In this document: one piece after another, positions 34,922 to 47,180 of the stretch
How positions within the stretch are numbered: position 1 is the first letter of the stretch
How the letters are laid out: the number at the start of each line of letters is the position of its first letter
Origin: Theropithecus gelada
Lineage: Eukaryota > Chordata > Mammalia > Primates > Cercopithecidae
NCBI RefSeq assembly: GCF_003255815.1
Contig: NC_037682.1
Location: 41,352,474-41,416,473 of the forward strand
Direction: 5' to 3'
DNA: 64,000 bases
Translations under genes and position numbers: made by a program
Notes under the pieces: model-generated
Seen by the model: the letters and a program-made list of their open reading frames with translations, nothing else
Databases searched by the model: none
Told to the model about the DNA's origin: nothing

Positions 34922-36520
34922 CACACGCATTATAGACCAAGTTCTTATTATTGGAATGGTATAAGCTGGTAAAAGAATTGTAGCTCTCTTCACAAAATGA
35001 CATTCGTGCTTTGTTTTTAGTAGTTTTCTGTGACAAATATGGAGCAGTTTACACTGTCAGAGGAAATAGAATTGTGCTTATGTTTCACATCCTACATAGT
35101 TTATCTCACTGGTTTTATGTTGGTGCCAGGTGTGGGTGATGACAGTCTGTCATGCTGCACTGACATAAGCTATTGACTACTGAGATATTCACAAAAGTAT
35201 TCAATAATAACCCTGTCCTGATTTGACTTGCAGGAAATGTATATTTATACAAATTATGTACAGTAGTAACGAGACGGATTTTTGAGACACTTGGGCTAAG
35301 GTGTAAGCCTAGATAAACTTAAATAACTTAATTGTGATTTGGCTTCTGTTAGTCTAGGTTTTTAAAAATTTTTTTTCTATAAGTATAATGCTGACCAACT
35401 TTTAAAACTGTGAGGCTACGATAAATAACTGAAAAAGAGCCTCTAACATGCTTCTGAGACATCGTCAAAACATGTTGACTTTCTTTTCTTTCTTAATTGT
35501 TTGTATTATTTAGCAGCCTAATATGTACATGCATACACATAAACACGTAGAAGTCTTGCTACATTTAAACACATAGAGATATTGCAACATTTAAGTATGT
35601 GTTATACTTTAGGGCTTTTTGTATGGTTATTTAAAATTTTCCAAACAAAGTATTCTCAGATCTTTGGCATACCGAAGTGAAAAACAGACAGTAGATAGTA
35701 GTTCAGAGGACATATGTTCCAGTGAAAATTATAAAACTTTCATTTTTTGTAACTCAAAAATGTTGAATATTGGCAATTTTATATGGTTCTATCTAATTTA
35801 TTACATAGCCTATGATATCTATGTTTGGAAAAAGCTACAAGTTAGGGAAAAAACATGCTCTGCTCTGTCAAAAATGGACAACTCTCAGATAGACAGCAGA
35901 TGGGAAATAAAGAAGTTCTTCTCAGGATTAGAATAATGCCTGAGCCACAATAAGACTATTTAGAGTAGATCAAGTTAAATACAGCATGCTTGGTGTTCTC
36001 AGATCAGTTCAAGACAAATATCTACTCACCATGCTCTGCTGATATATTCCCATTTTAGCGGAAAAAATGACTTGGCCATTACCAGTAACTGCTTTAACTA
36101 CTTTTATTCACTATGGCCTACTTATGATTAAGTCACTTGGTATTTCTGGACAGTAAAAACTCACTATGATATTTTTTGCCATTAATAATATTTCTCCTAC
36201 CAGGATAGATATTCTGTAAAGGTATGCTCATTGTAGTCCATTGTTTCATACAATCAAGCTGTTTGCTACGATTTCCAGAAAATAAGAATGCTCAAACATC
36301 AATATAGTGTTATTTGCTGAACCTGATATGTTGCCAATGGAATCATGCCTATGGCTTTTGTTTGGTGAAAACCCTTAATTCCCTGATGCATTAAGTGCAA
36401 ATTATATCAAGCTCAAATACCGTGTCTGACAGTTCTAGCTAATGAGAAAATCTGTCAGAAGAAGAAGTGTTTCCAGGCTGAAAGTGCTCTGTGCTAGAGT
36501 AGATATAACAAAGGATTTGC
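34346..36520. other. Long unassigned stretch
   Basis: It holds a (CA)n tract at 34884-34926 and a diverged 26-bp tandem pair at 35541-35592. A 105-codon frame (35619-35936) has no recognisable domain. Otherwise it looks single-copy. Confidence 0.35.
34884..34926. repeat. (CA)n microsatellite, interrupted
   Basis: CA repeats with one ACAAAC interruption. Confidence 0.95.
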
Positions 36521-36524
36521 TTTC

Positions 36525-36635
36525 AGAAAATCTAATGTCAGAACTTGCTCGCAACTAACCGGGTCTTGGACAATTACCTTAACTCCTTCATTTTCTCATT
36601 CAGTATGACAGCATCCCTAATATTGTTTATAAATG
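36525..36635 (+). repeat. MIR remnant
   Basis: 'gggtcttggacaattacctt' and 'actccttcattttctcattc' match the MIR core. Confidence 0.6.
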
Positions 36636-36644
36636 ATAAAGTAC

Positions 36645-36780
36645 AGGATGGTGTAGTGGCTTATGCCTGTAATCCCACTGCTTTGGAAGGCTGAGGCAGG
36701 AGGATCACTTGAGGCCAAAACTTAAAGACCAGGTTAGGCAACACAGCAAAACCATATTTCTACAAAATAAAAAATAAAAT
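36645..36780 (+). mobile_element. Alu left monomer (FLAM-like)
   Basis: 'ggcttatgcctgtaatccc' through 'ggcaacacagcaaaaccat', then an A-rich tail at about 36760. Only the left-arm unit is present, so this is a fossil monomer or a truncated old Alu. Confidence 0.8.
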
Positions 36781-36799
36781 AGAATAAATGGCAAAGTAA

Positions 36800-36910
36800 G
36801 GTCCATGTGCTTATTTTGTTTGACAAAATAGGTGCTTACCATGTGTCAAGCCCTGGGCACACTTTTGGAGATATACAGAAGAAGAGAGCAGGACTCCTGC
36901 TCACATAGTC
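36800..36910 (-). repeat. L2 remnant, antisense
   Basis: 'aggtgcttaccatgtgtcaa' and 'gccctgggcacacttttgg' are typical of reversed L2/L3. Confidence 0.5.
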
Positions 36911-37014
36911 CCTTCATTTAGTGAGAAAAATGGTAAAAAATGATTTCACTTCAATTATTTGGTAGGGGCTGGTGCAAACGAAAATATTTATGGAGCCTTT
37001 CCCATCTGTTGGGT

Positions 37015-37530
37015 CTTCTGCTAAAGGCTTTACTAGCATATTACCAGTGCAGGGCAGGTGAGCCCCAAAACTGGGGCTTAGCTTTGGAGAGTTCTTGGCT
37101 TTGCCTAGATAACAATTCAAGGGTGAGCTAGTGGTGTCACACAGTGACTGGTAACTTGCATTGAAGCAGCAATGTACAGCAGCAACAGAGGCACTGCTCC
37201 TTGTAGAGCAGGGCTACCCTATATGAAGTGTGCCCAGAGTTGCAGGTCAGAGGCAGTTATTCCGTCATATTTATTTCTACTTTTAATAATATGCAAATGA
37301 AGGGGCATATTATGGAGAAACATCTAGAAATATAGTGGTAACTTCAAGGTGGTCAGGTTGTTGCCATAGAAAGAGATGGCTACTTTTGAATGTTGCCGTG
37401 GCAATGGTAAACTGATATGGCACTGATGGGCTTTTGCCTCTTCCTTGTTTCAGCTAGTTCTCTGTCTGGTCCAGTGTCTGAGTCCCACCTCCAGAGTTGA
37501 GTCTGCCTCCTATCTCATTACCATGAAATC
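37015..37530 (-). mobile_element. ERV-type LTR, antisense
   Basis: The blocks 'ccccaaaactggggctta', 'ggcactgctccttgtagagc', 'gttgcaggtcagaggcag', 'tgttgccgtggcaatgg' and 'tttcagctagttctctg' are those of a dispersed primate ERV LTR read in reverse. Family not assigned. The small frames over it (36914-37120, 36940-37131) are not genes. Confidence 0.55.
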
Positions 37531-37614
37531 TTCACAAGAACCATATGTATTAAGCATCATTTTAAACTTCATTCTGAAGAGAAGAATAGTTCATTGGAGA
37601 GGTTAAGGTAATTT

Positions 37615-37780
37615 ATTTTTTATTTTTATTTTTTGAGATGGAGTCTCACTCCATGCCCAGACTGGAGTGCAGTGGTGCCATCTTGGCTCTCTACAAGCTC
37701 TGCCTCCCTAGTTCATACTATTCTCCTGCTTCAGCCTCTGGAGTAGGTGGGACTACAGGCACCCACCACCATGCCCCGCC
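37615..37780 (-). mobile_element. 5'-truncated Alu (right arm only)
   Basis: A T-rich tail, then 'gagatggagtctcactcc' to 'accaccatgccccgcc'. A perfect 15-bp TSD (aggttaaggtaattt) lies at 37600-37614 and 37781-37795. The left arm is absent, and the TSD shows that it was truncated at insertion. Confidence 0.92.
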
Positions 37781-37839
37781 AGGTTAAGGTAATTTTGTAC
37801 AAGAGAAGGGAATTAAATCCCTATGCATGCATCTTCATA

Positions 37840-38430
37840 GCCCTGGTCTTAGCCACTGCTACTATGCTAAGATACAAGAATGAATAGCCTACTGGGGAGT
37901 CAAAAGTAGCTCACCTAATATAGCCTTGGGTTTGAGGAGACTCTAGAATACATTCATGGAGAAAATAACTGAGTTTTGTTTCAGAGAATAAGTAGAAGTT
38001 ACGTAAGCAATATAGAAGGGGAGGAGGAAGAATTACAAGCCCAGGCAAAACATTTGGAAAGTCTTAGGACTTTGAAATAGCATGGTTTCTTTTAGAAATC
38101 CCAATCCATACTGTTGTTGTAGTTGTTACTAGAACATCCTTTGTGAAAAAGGAGTAGTGGGCCATAAAGAAAGAAAAGAAGCAAAGTCCACACGATGGAG
38201 GACCCTATAAGCTGAGCTATGAAATTTATTTTTGCTCAAAAGATAATGAGAGTCCACCGAAGGGTTATAAACTAGGGAATAATGTGGTCAGACTTTCTTT
38301 TTAAATATAGCATCTTCTAGAAGAGAGGATGCAATGGACATTTCAATAGTTTAAGTAGCAGCAAATGAAGGTTCTGTGCTTGGGACACAAAAAGAAGAAT
38401 GATAAGGACGAAAAAATATGAGAACTATTG
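37840..38430 (-). repeat. L2 remnant, antisense
   Basis: 'agagtccaccgaagggtta', 'gggaataatgtggtcagac' and 'agaagagaggatgcaatgg' follow reversed L2. The left part is less certain. Confidence 0.5.
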
Positions 38431-38473
38431 AAGATGTAAACTCAGTGAGACTTCATAATTGCTAGGGACATGT

Positions 38474-38832
38474 TACAGTTATCCCCCATCATCAACAGAT
38501 TTGCTTTCTCAGGTTTCAGTTAACCAAGTCTGATAATATTGAATGGAAAACTCCAGAAATAAACAATTTATAAGTTTAAAATAGCACCTCTTCTGAATAG
38601 CACAATGAAATCTTTGACCATCCCAGTTTGACCTGCTCTAGACATAAATTATCCCCTTGTCTAACATATCTGTATAGGCTACGCAACTGTTAGTCACTTG
38701 ATAGCTGTCTTGACTATCAGATTAAAAAAAAAAAAAAAAACATGATATATATGGGGTCCAACACTATTCATAGTTTCAGACATCTATTGGGGGTCTTGAA
38801 ACATATCTCCCATAGATAAGTGGGGACTACTA
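38474..38832. mobile_element. Tigger-like DNA transposon (non-autonomous)
   Basis: Left end 'cagttatcccccatcatc' and right end 'gataagtggggactactac' are diverged inverted ends of the pogo/Tigger type, with 'catctattgggggtcttg' just inside the right end. About 360 bp, with an A-run in the middle (38725-38741). No transposase frame. Confidence 0.7.
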
Positions 38833-39953
38833 CATTACAAGGTCCATATTTCTAGATTAGGTGACAGACTGCATAGTGATATTAGTCATAGAGATATAAC
38901 TACAGAAAGTGGTCACTTTTACTGTGATCATAGTTACTGAGAGTCCAGATTCCAGAACAAGTGAACAAACTATACACCCCACTGGGCAATATTCTATATG
39001 GAAAGATCACATTTATCTGTTTATCCATATATCCAGATTTACAAATATTTATTATGTGTGCAGTTTTGGGCAGTGAGGTTTCAGTCTAATAAATTCCATG
39101 TTCTTGGTAACCACTCAATGCCAAAAGAGCCTAAATTATGAGCATTATATCTCAATTTTGGTAATTAGGAGGTTATACTTTAATGTAATCAATATTTTTC
39201 ATATAATATTACCTTATTTCTTATGCTAGACTTTGAATTTCTGAAGAGAAATGACTGTGTTACTAATTTGTGCTAATCTAGCTAAAATTTTAACACTTGG
39301 AATACAAAAATTTCCAAATCAGATTTTCTTTTGATTGATGGAAAATAAAAAGTAAGCTAACTGAATCATTAAATTTATTTTTTATGGAACATTGAGTTTT
39401 CTATATATATGCTTGGGTGAAAAAAAATACACAAAAATTATCATAAATATTTCAGCTACATTTCAATCATCGGTCATCTGATTATGTTAAGAAAAACAAT
39501 TTCCGCTAATATCTCTTTAACATCTATTTTATCAATCTCATCCTTTATCAGTTAAGCTCACTTCTTCTGGAACTCTCTGCATTGATATCAATAGGTGAGT
39601 GAATCCTGCTGGGTGGATTAAAATCCCGTTTTATACAGGTACCACAGAAAATAGTTATCTTTATCCATTTCTGTTAACGAACAGACAGAGTTAGGGAATT
39701 TAAATACCATATACAAAATCAGTAAGTGGTAAAACATAAACTAAAGCAATGATCATTGATTATTCATCAGGGCTTTTACATATTTCTTGTCCATTTCTTG
39801 TATTAACTCTAGAAGAAATAAGGGTAAAATGGCAATTATCATTTTAGCAATTAGAAAATTGCAGTTTAGAGGGCATCAGATGCCCCAATGATGTTTGTGA
39901 TGTAGCTAGTATTTTATTTTGTTTCTGGAAATTACCTTTCAGTTGAGGCTAAA
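38833..39953. other. Unassigned AT-rich stretch
   Basis: No gene or confidently named repeat. About 39690-39760 may be MIR-like. Confidence 0.35.
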
Positions 39954-40344
39954 TAACATGGTTTTGCTATGTCCCCACTCCAATCTCATCTTAAATTGTA
40001 ATCTGAAGTGCATTTCTCATATATAGAGGGAGGGAGCTGATGGGAGGTGATTGGATTATGGGGTTGGTTTCCCCCATGCTGTTCTCATGATGATAAGTTC
40101 TCATGACATATGGTTGTGTGATAAGTGTCTGCCACTTCCACCTTATCTCTCTCTCTCTCTCTGTCTCACTCTTTCTCTCCTGCTTCCATATAAGACATGC
40201 CTGACTTTCCCTTCACTTTCCACCATGATTGTACATTTCCTGAGACCTCTCCAGCCATGCAAAACTATGAGTTATTTAAACTTTTGTTTATAAATTACCC
40301 AGTCTCAGGTATTCTTTATAGCAGTGTGAAAATGGACTAATACA
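39954..40344 (+). mobile_element. MST/MLT1A-type (MaLR) LTR
   Basis: 'gctatgtccccactccaatc', 'gggaggtgattggattatgg', 'ttcccccatgctgttctc', 'aaattacccagtctcagg' and the end 'atggactaataca' give a complete MaLR LTR. A CT-rich patch at 40143-40180 is the normal internal part. It is alone, with no internal retroviral region next to it. An 80-codon frame (40051-40293) is not a gene. Confidence 0.85.
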
Positions 40345-40458
40345 CCAAATTTATTTGTGTTTGTGCTCAAACTACAATAATAGTTTACTGTTTTTTCCTA
40401 ACCAAACACATTAGAATGTATCGTTAGTTTTAGATCTTTGTTATTTGTATAATCCCTT

Positions 40459-40467
40459 ACAAAAAAA

Positions 40468-40498
<31 letters not shown>

Positions 40499-40500
40499 CA
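40459..40500. repeat. Poly(A) followed by (CA)n
   Basis: About 25 A then about 8 CA units. Confidence 0.95.
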
Positions 40501-40599
40501 CTCTAGGAAATGTTGAAAGACCCTCAAACTTTCCTTTTGGTACCTTTTTTTTTCCCCTTTATGCTATAACCCTGGTTTCTAGAGCCTACTTCTTAGCAT

Positions 40600-40850
40600 T
40601 TGAGAAAGGTTTATTTGTTCATTCATCTTTTTCATTTTTATTTCACAGTGCCAACTACTGAGCTAAGTGGCAAAGTACTTAAGACATCTCAAGCAGCAAA
40701 ATATCTGGGGAGTAAAAATATGTTCATAAAATGACACATGATAAGTGCAATAAATGAAATAAACACAAAGAGCGAAGGAAGCAGAGAGGAGGGAGCTATT
40801 GACTTTGCCTGGAAGATGGATATTTCAGTTAAGACAAATGTCAATTATTT
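40600..40850 (-). repeat. L2 remnant, antisense
   Basis: 'tttgttcattcatctttttc' and 'ccaactactgagctaagtgg', then 'aaagagcgaaggaagcag', a typical reversed L2 order. Confidence 0.5.
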
Positions 40851-41790
40851 TATTTGAATGCTCATTTTAGACTTAGATTTTGGCTGAAGGTTAGAGAAGA
40901 CTTCATTTTAAGACATCAGTCAGAAAAGGCAACCCAAACACTATGAAGCATTTACTTTGTTACATTCACCTATTTTCATTTAATAAGCTAATCACACAAT
41001 CAGCTCAACACTGAAACAGCGATGTGAACCAACAGAAAGGAAAGCATGCACTACCTTGCTGTAAAACCATAGTCACTTTGCAACACTGCCTTGATGTGAA
41101 GTATTACTGCTTTTGCATCCCATTTGCTTTTAATTATGGCACCAAAGTGATCCTTTGCTCAGATATGTTCTTCAATTACACAATGCAAGGTGGTGGAAGT
41201 GACCTTGTGTCATTAGTGTGTAGCTAACTCTGTACTCTTCAAAGAAATTAGAGGAAAAAAAAATATTGTTTTCAGATGTTCTGTTTCAGACTAGATTTTT
41301 TATGCTAATTAGAGTTCTGAGCAATTTAGAAATGCTTTATATTCTGTTGGCTTGATATTACATCATCCTTATAAGTACTTTCATTTTTCTAGTAAACTAG
41401 GATTGGACTTAAACATGTTATTTGTATGCAAATCATATTTTCATCAACATTCTTACAATTTCATAGTTTCCAGTATATGTGCATAGCAGCCAGTTATCAG
41501 AAAATAGGTGGCCTAAGAAACACTGGGTTTTCATTGAGTGAAGCTACCTTTATAAACAACAAGTGATTATCTTTTAGCAAAACAGCCTTATGCACTAGCA
41601 ACCTGATTAAAAGTTCAATATATATGTACTTGTGTGTATATGTTTACTTACAAATTGCTTCTTTGACCACCAGAAATAATTAAGGGTAAGATAATTTTAT
41701 ATAACTTAAAAATTACGTATATCATGAAGAGGGAGAACAGATGTTAAGAGATGATTCTACAGGACAGATGAACAGCTGGAATCAGCATGA
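40851..41790. other. Unassigned stretch
   Basis: No gene or repeat recognised. A 67-codon frame at 41024-41227 shows no domain. Confidence 0.35.
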
Positions 41791-41794
41791 GCTA

Positions 41795-42000
41795 ATGAGT
41801 CAGGTTACCTGAATTTGGATTCTTGTTCTTTCATTTACTTGATGTGAATCTACGAGTGAAGTATTTCACATGGTAAGCCTTGTTGATGTCACTTTGCAGA
41901 ATGGTTAATGACTAAAAGATGAAACCATTGAGTTTTGTGGCATTTAAGTAGATAATGTATGTACATTATGTATGCACATAGCAGGCATTCAATATGTAAT
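41795..42000 (+). repeat. MIR remnant
   Basis: 'ggttacctgaatttggattc' and 'tcatttacttgatgtg' at the start, ending 'gcaggcattcaatatg'. Confidence 0.5.
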
Positions 42001-42059
42001 ACTAAAGAGTCTTAAAGAAAAATTAGTAATAACTTTAAATATGTCATTGTGAAAATGAA

Positions 42060-43200
42060 TGACTTTAAAGAGTTCAAGCCTCTGGAAAGAGGCATGGACA
42101 TAATGGAGTGGGGTGGTTCAGAGTACCTTTCTCAATTTTTTTTAAACAATAATACCTAGTGATGATTAAAAAAAAATCAGAAAACTGGAAACTTTTGCAC
42201 ACTGCTTGTCCAAATGTAAATGGTAACAAATATTATGAAAATAAGTAGACAATGTGTATTTAAAAGACTGAAGATTCAAAACCATGACCCTCTTCATTCC
42301 AGATTCCTGACAGATGACGATAATATTCATTCTAGCTAATTTATGCCAAAAAAAAAGGTATTAAAGAGTATTCATGTACAGAATCCTATGAAGGGCTAAG
42401 GAACCTAACTTTGATGTCACAAATCCTGGTACAATCCAGTTGGGAAACATGCCCGCAACACTGAAGAACTGTACCACTGCTGTTAATAACCATGATGCTG
42501 GGGGCCTGTAAGGAAAAAATCAATCACAGCTACTACAGGGAACTAAACACCACTACCACTCTGCTTGTAAAATAGCTGATCTCCTAGCCAACATCCACCG
42601 CCTCAGTTTCACACTTTCATCTTTACATTCTACAAAAATGATTTTACTTTATGGAAACTGATACAATATAGAACCCTGCAATCTCATCAATTGCGCTTCT
42701 CAGATACCATAGTTCATAAGGAAATCTAGAAGGGAGTCAGAGTTAGTGTTTAGTGAGCAAATCTGTGATATCTTCCTCATTATTTATACTTCTCTTCTGT
42801 AACCTGAAGGGAGAAAAATGGAGGAATTATATAAACATACAAGTAAAGATCTTTATCATAGCATGGTTTCAAGTAATAAAAATTTTGAGATAATATAAAC
42901 GGCAACAAGGATTTGATTAAATAAATTTCATTTTATACAGGAAAATATTACTTAACCAATTAAAATGATGTTGGTGAGGATAATTTAATGGTATGCATAT
43001 GTAAGTAAAATATATTGTTAAATAGGGAAAAAGACTGTAAAACAGGTATAGAAAGATGTTTTCTTGTGGACACATGAATGTATATATAAAGAGTACAAGT
43101 TAAGTCATATATCAAATTTATAAAGTTATAAAAATATTTCAGCGTTTTGGAATTTATATTTTCTGTATACACACATAGATACACGTAATAAATGTGAATT
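42060..43200 (+). repeat. Old L1 3'-end pieces
   Basis: About 42170-42270 and about 42830-43050 resemble old L1 ORF2-end/3'UTR sequence in plus orientation: 'tttgcacactgcttgtcc', then 'aaatattacttaaccaattaaa' and 'atattgttaaatagggaaaaa'. The part between is not clear. Confidence 0.4.
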
Positions 43201-44160
43201 TTGTTACTTTTGAAAGAAACAATATCAATAAAAGTATTAAAATGTAGTTTACATTTTAAAAATTATATATGTCCTCCATTAACTTTCGATTAAAAATAAA
43301 ACACAGAAAAAATTATTATATTTTTGAGGTAATGACTGCTGAAAACTTTCACAAATATTTCCTTGTACAATTTCAAGTTAAAATTTAATTAATTTATACA
43401 AAGTGATGAATATCTCCAAGATCGTGAACATTTTGCTTATTTAGTATAATATCAATTTCTCTGCAAACAGTGATTAATTTTAGTAAACTGTACTTAGAGA
43501 AACAAGGTAAAAATGCAAATATTTTATTTAAAAACAAAATAATAGTATACATTTCAACAAGCACTAAAATTTATTTAGAAGAACTTTTGCTATAAGACAA
43601 ATCGAAGAAACTACTATATGATTAGTTATTCAAATATAAACAAGTAACAAAGTGGAGAAAATATGGGAAACTACTGTTTTCAGACCTTGGACAATAGTCA
43701 GCTTAGTAGAGAAGACAAAAGAGATACAAATAATTTAAGAACTATGATCACCTGACTTTCTGCCTTAAGATATTTCCCAGGCCCTTGTGCAAGGGAATGG
43801 GAATTCAACCTGAGAACAACAATTGTGAGAACAGCAGCTTTGCTCAGATTATACAACTGAGATCACAGGACAAGGAAGCTGATGCAGATGGATTTTACAG
43901 AGCAGAGCACAAAGAGTAGGAGCTTACGTAGAGAAAGAGCATCAGAAAACTGAGTGAGGTCATCCTGAATTGTTGATTACATAATAAGTTACACATGTAT
44001 ACTGTGTGAATTCATGAAGCTTGACAACCACCATCTAGGAAAGGAATACTATAGTGCGATGTAAACCGAACAACTACCAGACCCTGCAAAGGGCTGGGAG
44101 ATGATTGTTTGTCAACTAATACGTTTAAAACCTGGAACAGTCAGTAGACATAAAAAATAC
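43201..44160. other. Unassigned AT-rich stretch
   Basis: No gene or named repeat was recognised. Confidence 0.35.
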
Positions 44161-44161
44161 A

Positions 44162-44474
44162 GGCCGGGCGCGGTGGCTCAAGCCTGTAATCCCAGCACTT
44201 TGGGAGGCCGAGGCGGGTGGATCACGAGGTCAGGAGATCGAGACCATCCTGGCTAACATGGTGAAACCCCGTCTCTACTAAAAATACAAAAAAAACTAGC
44301 CGGGCGTGGTGGCGGGCGCCTGTAGTCCCAGCTACTCGGAGGCTGAGGCGGGAGAATGGCGTGAACCCGGGAGGCGGAGCTTGCAGTGAGCCGAGATCGC
44401 GCCACTGCACTCCAGCCTGGGCGACACAGCGAGACTCCGTCTAAAAAAAAAAAAAAAAAAAAGAAAGAAAGAAA
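44162..44474 (+). mobile_element. AluY
   Basis: Full-length Alu with the head 'ggccgggcgcggtggctcaa', many intact CpGs, 'gccgagatcgcgccactgc' in the right arm, then about 20 A and a GAAA-repeat tail. No clear TSD was found. Confidence 0.94.
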
Positions 44475-44582
44475 CTTTGAATATATAAATGCTTCTTACA
44501 GGGAACTAAATGCTAAATGTGTTGGAATTTTGTTATAGAAAATAATATTGATTCACTTAAATGAGTAAACTATGTTACAGGA

Positions 44583-44584
44583 AN

Positions 44585-44621
<37 letters not shown>
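44583..44621. repeat. Long poly(A) with an unresolved base
   Basis: An N at 44584 is followed by about 37 A. There is no retroelement body directly upstream of this tract, so its origin is unclear and the length is likely not exact. Confidence 0.9.
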
Positions 44622-44626
<5 letters not shown>

Positions 44627-44782
44627 GCACACAAAAGAAAAATAAGGCTTTAGGAGTTATGTGAGCCTATCCTCAGGGTCAAACTAGCCCTTGAGTAAAG
44701 GCTTCTCTAGATCTCCCTTAACATAGCTTAAAATAAAAAGGTTTTTAAAAAAACACACACAAAGATGAAAAAATAATGTAGA

Positions 44783-45253
44783 GCTACCCTCTTTGGATCC
44801 CCTTCCTTTGTATGGGAGCTCTGTTTTCACTCTATTAAATCTTGCAACTCCACTCTCTTCTGGTCTGTGTTTGTTAGGGCTGGAGCTGAGCTTTCACTCA
44901 CCATCCACCACTGCTGTTTGCCGCCCTCACAGACCCGCCCACTGACTTCCACCCCTCCCTCTGGGTGTCCGCTGGGCTGCTGTTCCAGCAAGGCACCCAT
45001 TGCCGCTCCGGATCGGGCTAAACGCTCGCCACTGTTCCCAATGGAGCAGAACACTAGTCGCTGCGTTCCACGGTTCTCTTCCATGACCCATGGCTTCTAA
45101 TAGAGCTGTAACACTCACTGCATGACCCAAGATTCCATTCCTTGGAATCGGTGAGGCCAAGAACCCCAGGTCAGAGAACAGGAGGCTTGCCACCATCTTG
45201 GAAGCGGCCCGCCACCATGTTGAGAGCTCTGGGAGCAAGGACCCCTGGTAACA
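44783..45253 (+). repeat. ERV-W 5' R-U5
   Basis: R is about 44783-44852 and shares 'ctgttttcactctattaaat' with the right LTR. U5 follows to about 45253, ending 'ctggtaaca'. U3 is absent, as in an mRNA. The ATTAAA polyadenylation signal in R is at 44833-44838. Confidence 0.88.
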
Positions 45254-45255
45254 TT

Positions 45256-45273
45256 TGGGGACCACGAAAGGAC
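45256..45273 (+). other. Primer-binding site, tRNA-Trp type
   Basis: The 18 bases directly after U5 (tggggaccacgaaaggac) sit where the minus-strand primer site belongs, and its position and sequence agree with the Trp-type site that gives ERV-W its name. It carries point changes. Confidence 0.75.
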
Positions 45274-47180
45274 CTCCAAAGCGGTGAGTAATATTGGACC
45301 ACTTTCACTTGCTATTCTGTCCTATCCTTCCTTAGAATTGGAGGAAAATACCGGGCACCTATCAGCAGGTTAAAAACAATTAGCGTGGCCGCCAGACTTA
45401 AGTCTCAGGTGTGAGGCTATCTGGGTAAGGACTTTCTAACAACCCCCAACCTTTCTGGGTTGGGGACGTTTGTCTGCCTAGAACCAGCTTCCACTTTCAA
45501 TGTTCTTGGGGAAGCCGAGGGTCGACTAGAGGCAGAAAGCTGTCATCCCAAACTCCTGGCATTAGCCGATTAAGATCATGGCGCAGCCAGAAGCCTCTAT
45601 TCAACAGTCGCCCATGCGCGCGCCCCTTCCTCTCTCTCTGACCCATACCTCCTGGGTCCTGACCAGGACTTTCTTGAAAGTGTAGCCCCAAAATTCTCCT
45701 TACCTCTGAATCTACTTCCTCTGATCCCTGCCTCCTAGGTGCTAATGTTTTGGACTTTCATTTCCTCTAGCAAGTTCTATCTCCAAAGGGATCTAAGGAA
45801 GCTCTAGGCTGCATCCTTTGGCATGTAGGCTATAAACCCAGGGAATCTTATCTCTGGTGTCCCTCCTGATTTAGATATATAGCTCTTGACATGAGCAGTT
45901 ATGTGGGACCCATTCCCCACCACCTTTGCCTGGGGCCCAAGTTTGTAATGGCTAAGAGGAGAGAGGGAGAGAGAGAGAGAGACAGAGGAGAGAGAGAGAG
46001 AGAGACAGAGGAGAGAGAGAGAGAGAGATAAAGAGGGAGTCAAAGAGAAAAAGAGAAAGATAGAAACAGTAAAACAAACAAACAAACAAACAAACAAACA
46101 AAAAACCGTGTGCCCTATTCCTTTAAAAGCCAGGGTAAATTTAAAACCTATAATTGATAATTGAAGGTCTTCTCCATGACCTTATAACACTCCAATACTA
46201 CCTTGTTGCCAGTGTAAACAAGGGCGTAGCCTGAAAACACTGAGACCACTGAAAACCGGTAGCTTTCCTATCAAAAATCTTTATCCCAGTAATCCGTGGA
46301 TGCATTCAATCTGTACCGGCAACAGCTTTGCTGACAGAAGAAAGTAGAAAAGTCACTTTTAGAGGAAACCTCATTGTGAGCACACCTCACCAGCTCAGAA
46401 TTATTCTAAGTCAAAAAAGCAAAAAGGTAGCTTACTAACTAAAAAATCTTAAAGTATGGGGCTATTCTGTTAGAAAAAGGTAAGTTAACACCAGCCACTG
46501 ACAATTCCCTTAACCCAGCAGATTTCCTAACTGGATTTAAATCTTAATTACCATACAAAGGTCCGACCAGACCTAGGAGGAACTCCCTCTAGGACAGGAC
46601 AATAGACGGTTCCTCCCAGGTGATTGAGGGAAAAAAAAAATGGCTATTCAGTAATTGATAGGGAGACTCCTGTGGAAGCAGAGTTAAAAAAATTGCCTAA
46701 TTGGTCTCCTCAAATGTGCAAGTTGTTTGCATTCAGGCAAGCCTTAAAATACTTACAGAATCAAAAAGACTATCTCAATCCTGACTCAAAAGGTTACCTA
46801 CACCCTCTCTGAAACAAATTTGCATAAGAACTGTTGTTTATGCGAATGAATCTTGATGGGGCAGCTGGGTTGTTTTGAAATACTTAGGAACCCAGCCCAG
46901 CTCTAGGACTCACCCCTGAGCACAAAGGCAATGTTGGGCATGCTGGTAAAGGACCACTAAAATCCAGCAGCCTGGACCCCTTTCTTTGTGGTCAAGAAGG
47001 CAGGAAAAGGGGTGCAGGACTGCTACATCAGTGAGCCTAACTAATCTGATAAGCAGAGGTCCATGGGTGGTTATGCACCCTGGAAAGGAATAAGCAATAG
47101 GACCATAGAGGATGCTCTAGGACTAATGCTCATCAGAAAATGACTAGGGGTGCTGGCATCCTTATGTTCTTTTTTCAGAA
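45274..47180 (+). other. ERV-W untranslated leader (pre-gag)
   Basis: A long leader without an intact frame, as is known for this family. The middle has GA-rich (about 45957-46060) and AAAC (about 46074-46103) repeats. A 62-codon frame at 46624-46812 has no domain I recognise. The boundary with gag is approximate. Confidence 0.7.
45957..46103. repeat. GA-rich then (AAAC)n tract in ERV-W leader
   Basis: Long GAGAGA runs with GACAGAGG spacers, then about seven AAAC units. Expected for the family leader, and variable in length. The antisense 97-codon frame here is purely compositional. Confidence 0.93.

Noticed and set aside
35619..35936. 105-codon plus-strand frame
   Set aside because: No domain recognised, and AT-driven composition in single-copy-looking sequence. 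Cannot be supported without orthologues.
45957..46103. CRISPR-like or regulatory repeat array
   Set aside because: Simple GA and AAAC repeats, typical of the ERV-W leader, with no spacer structure; the window is a primate genome.
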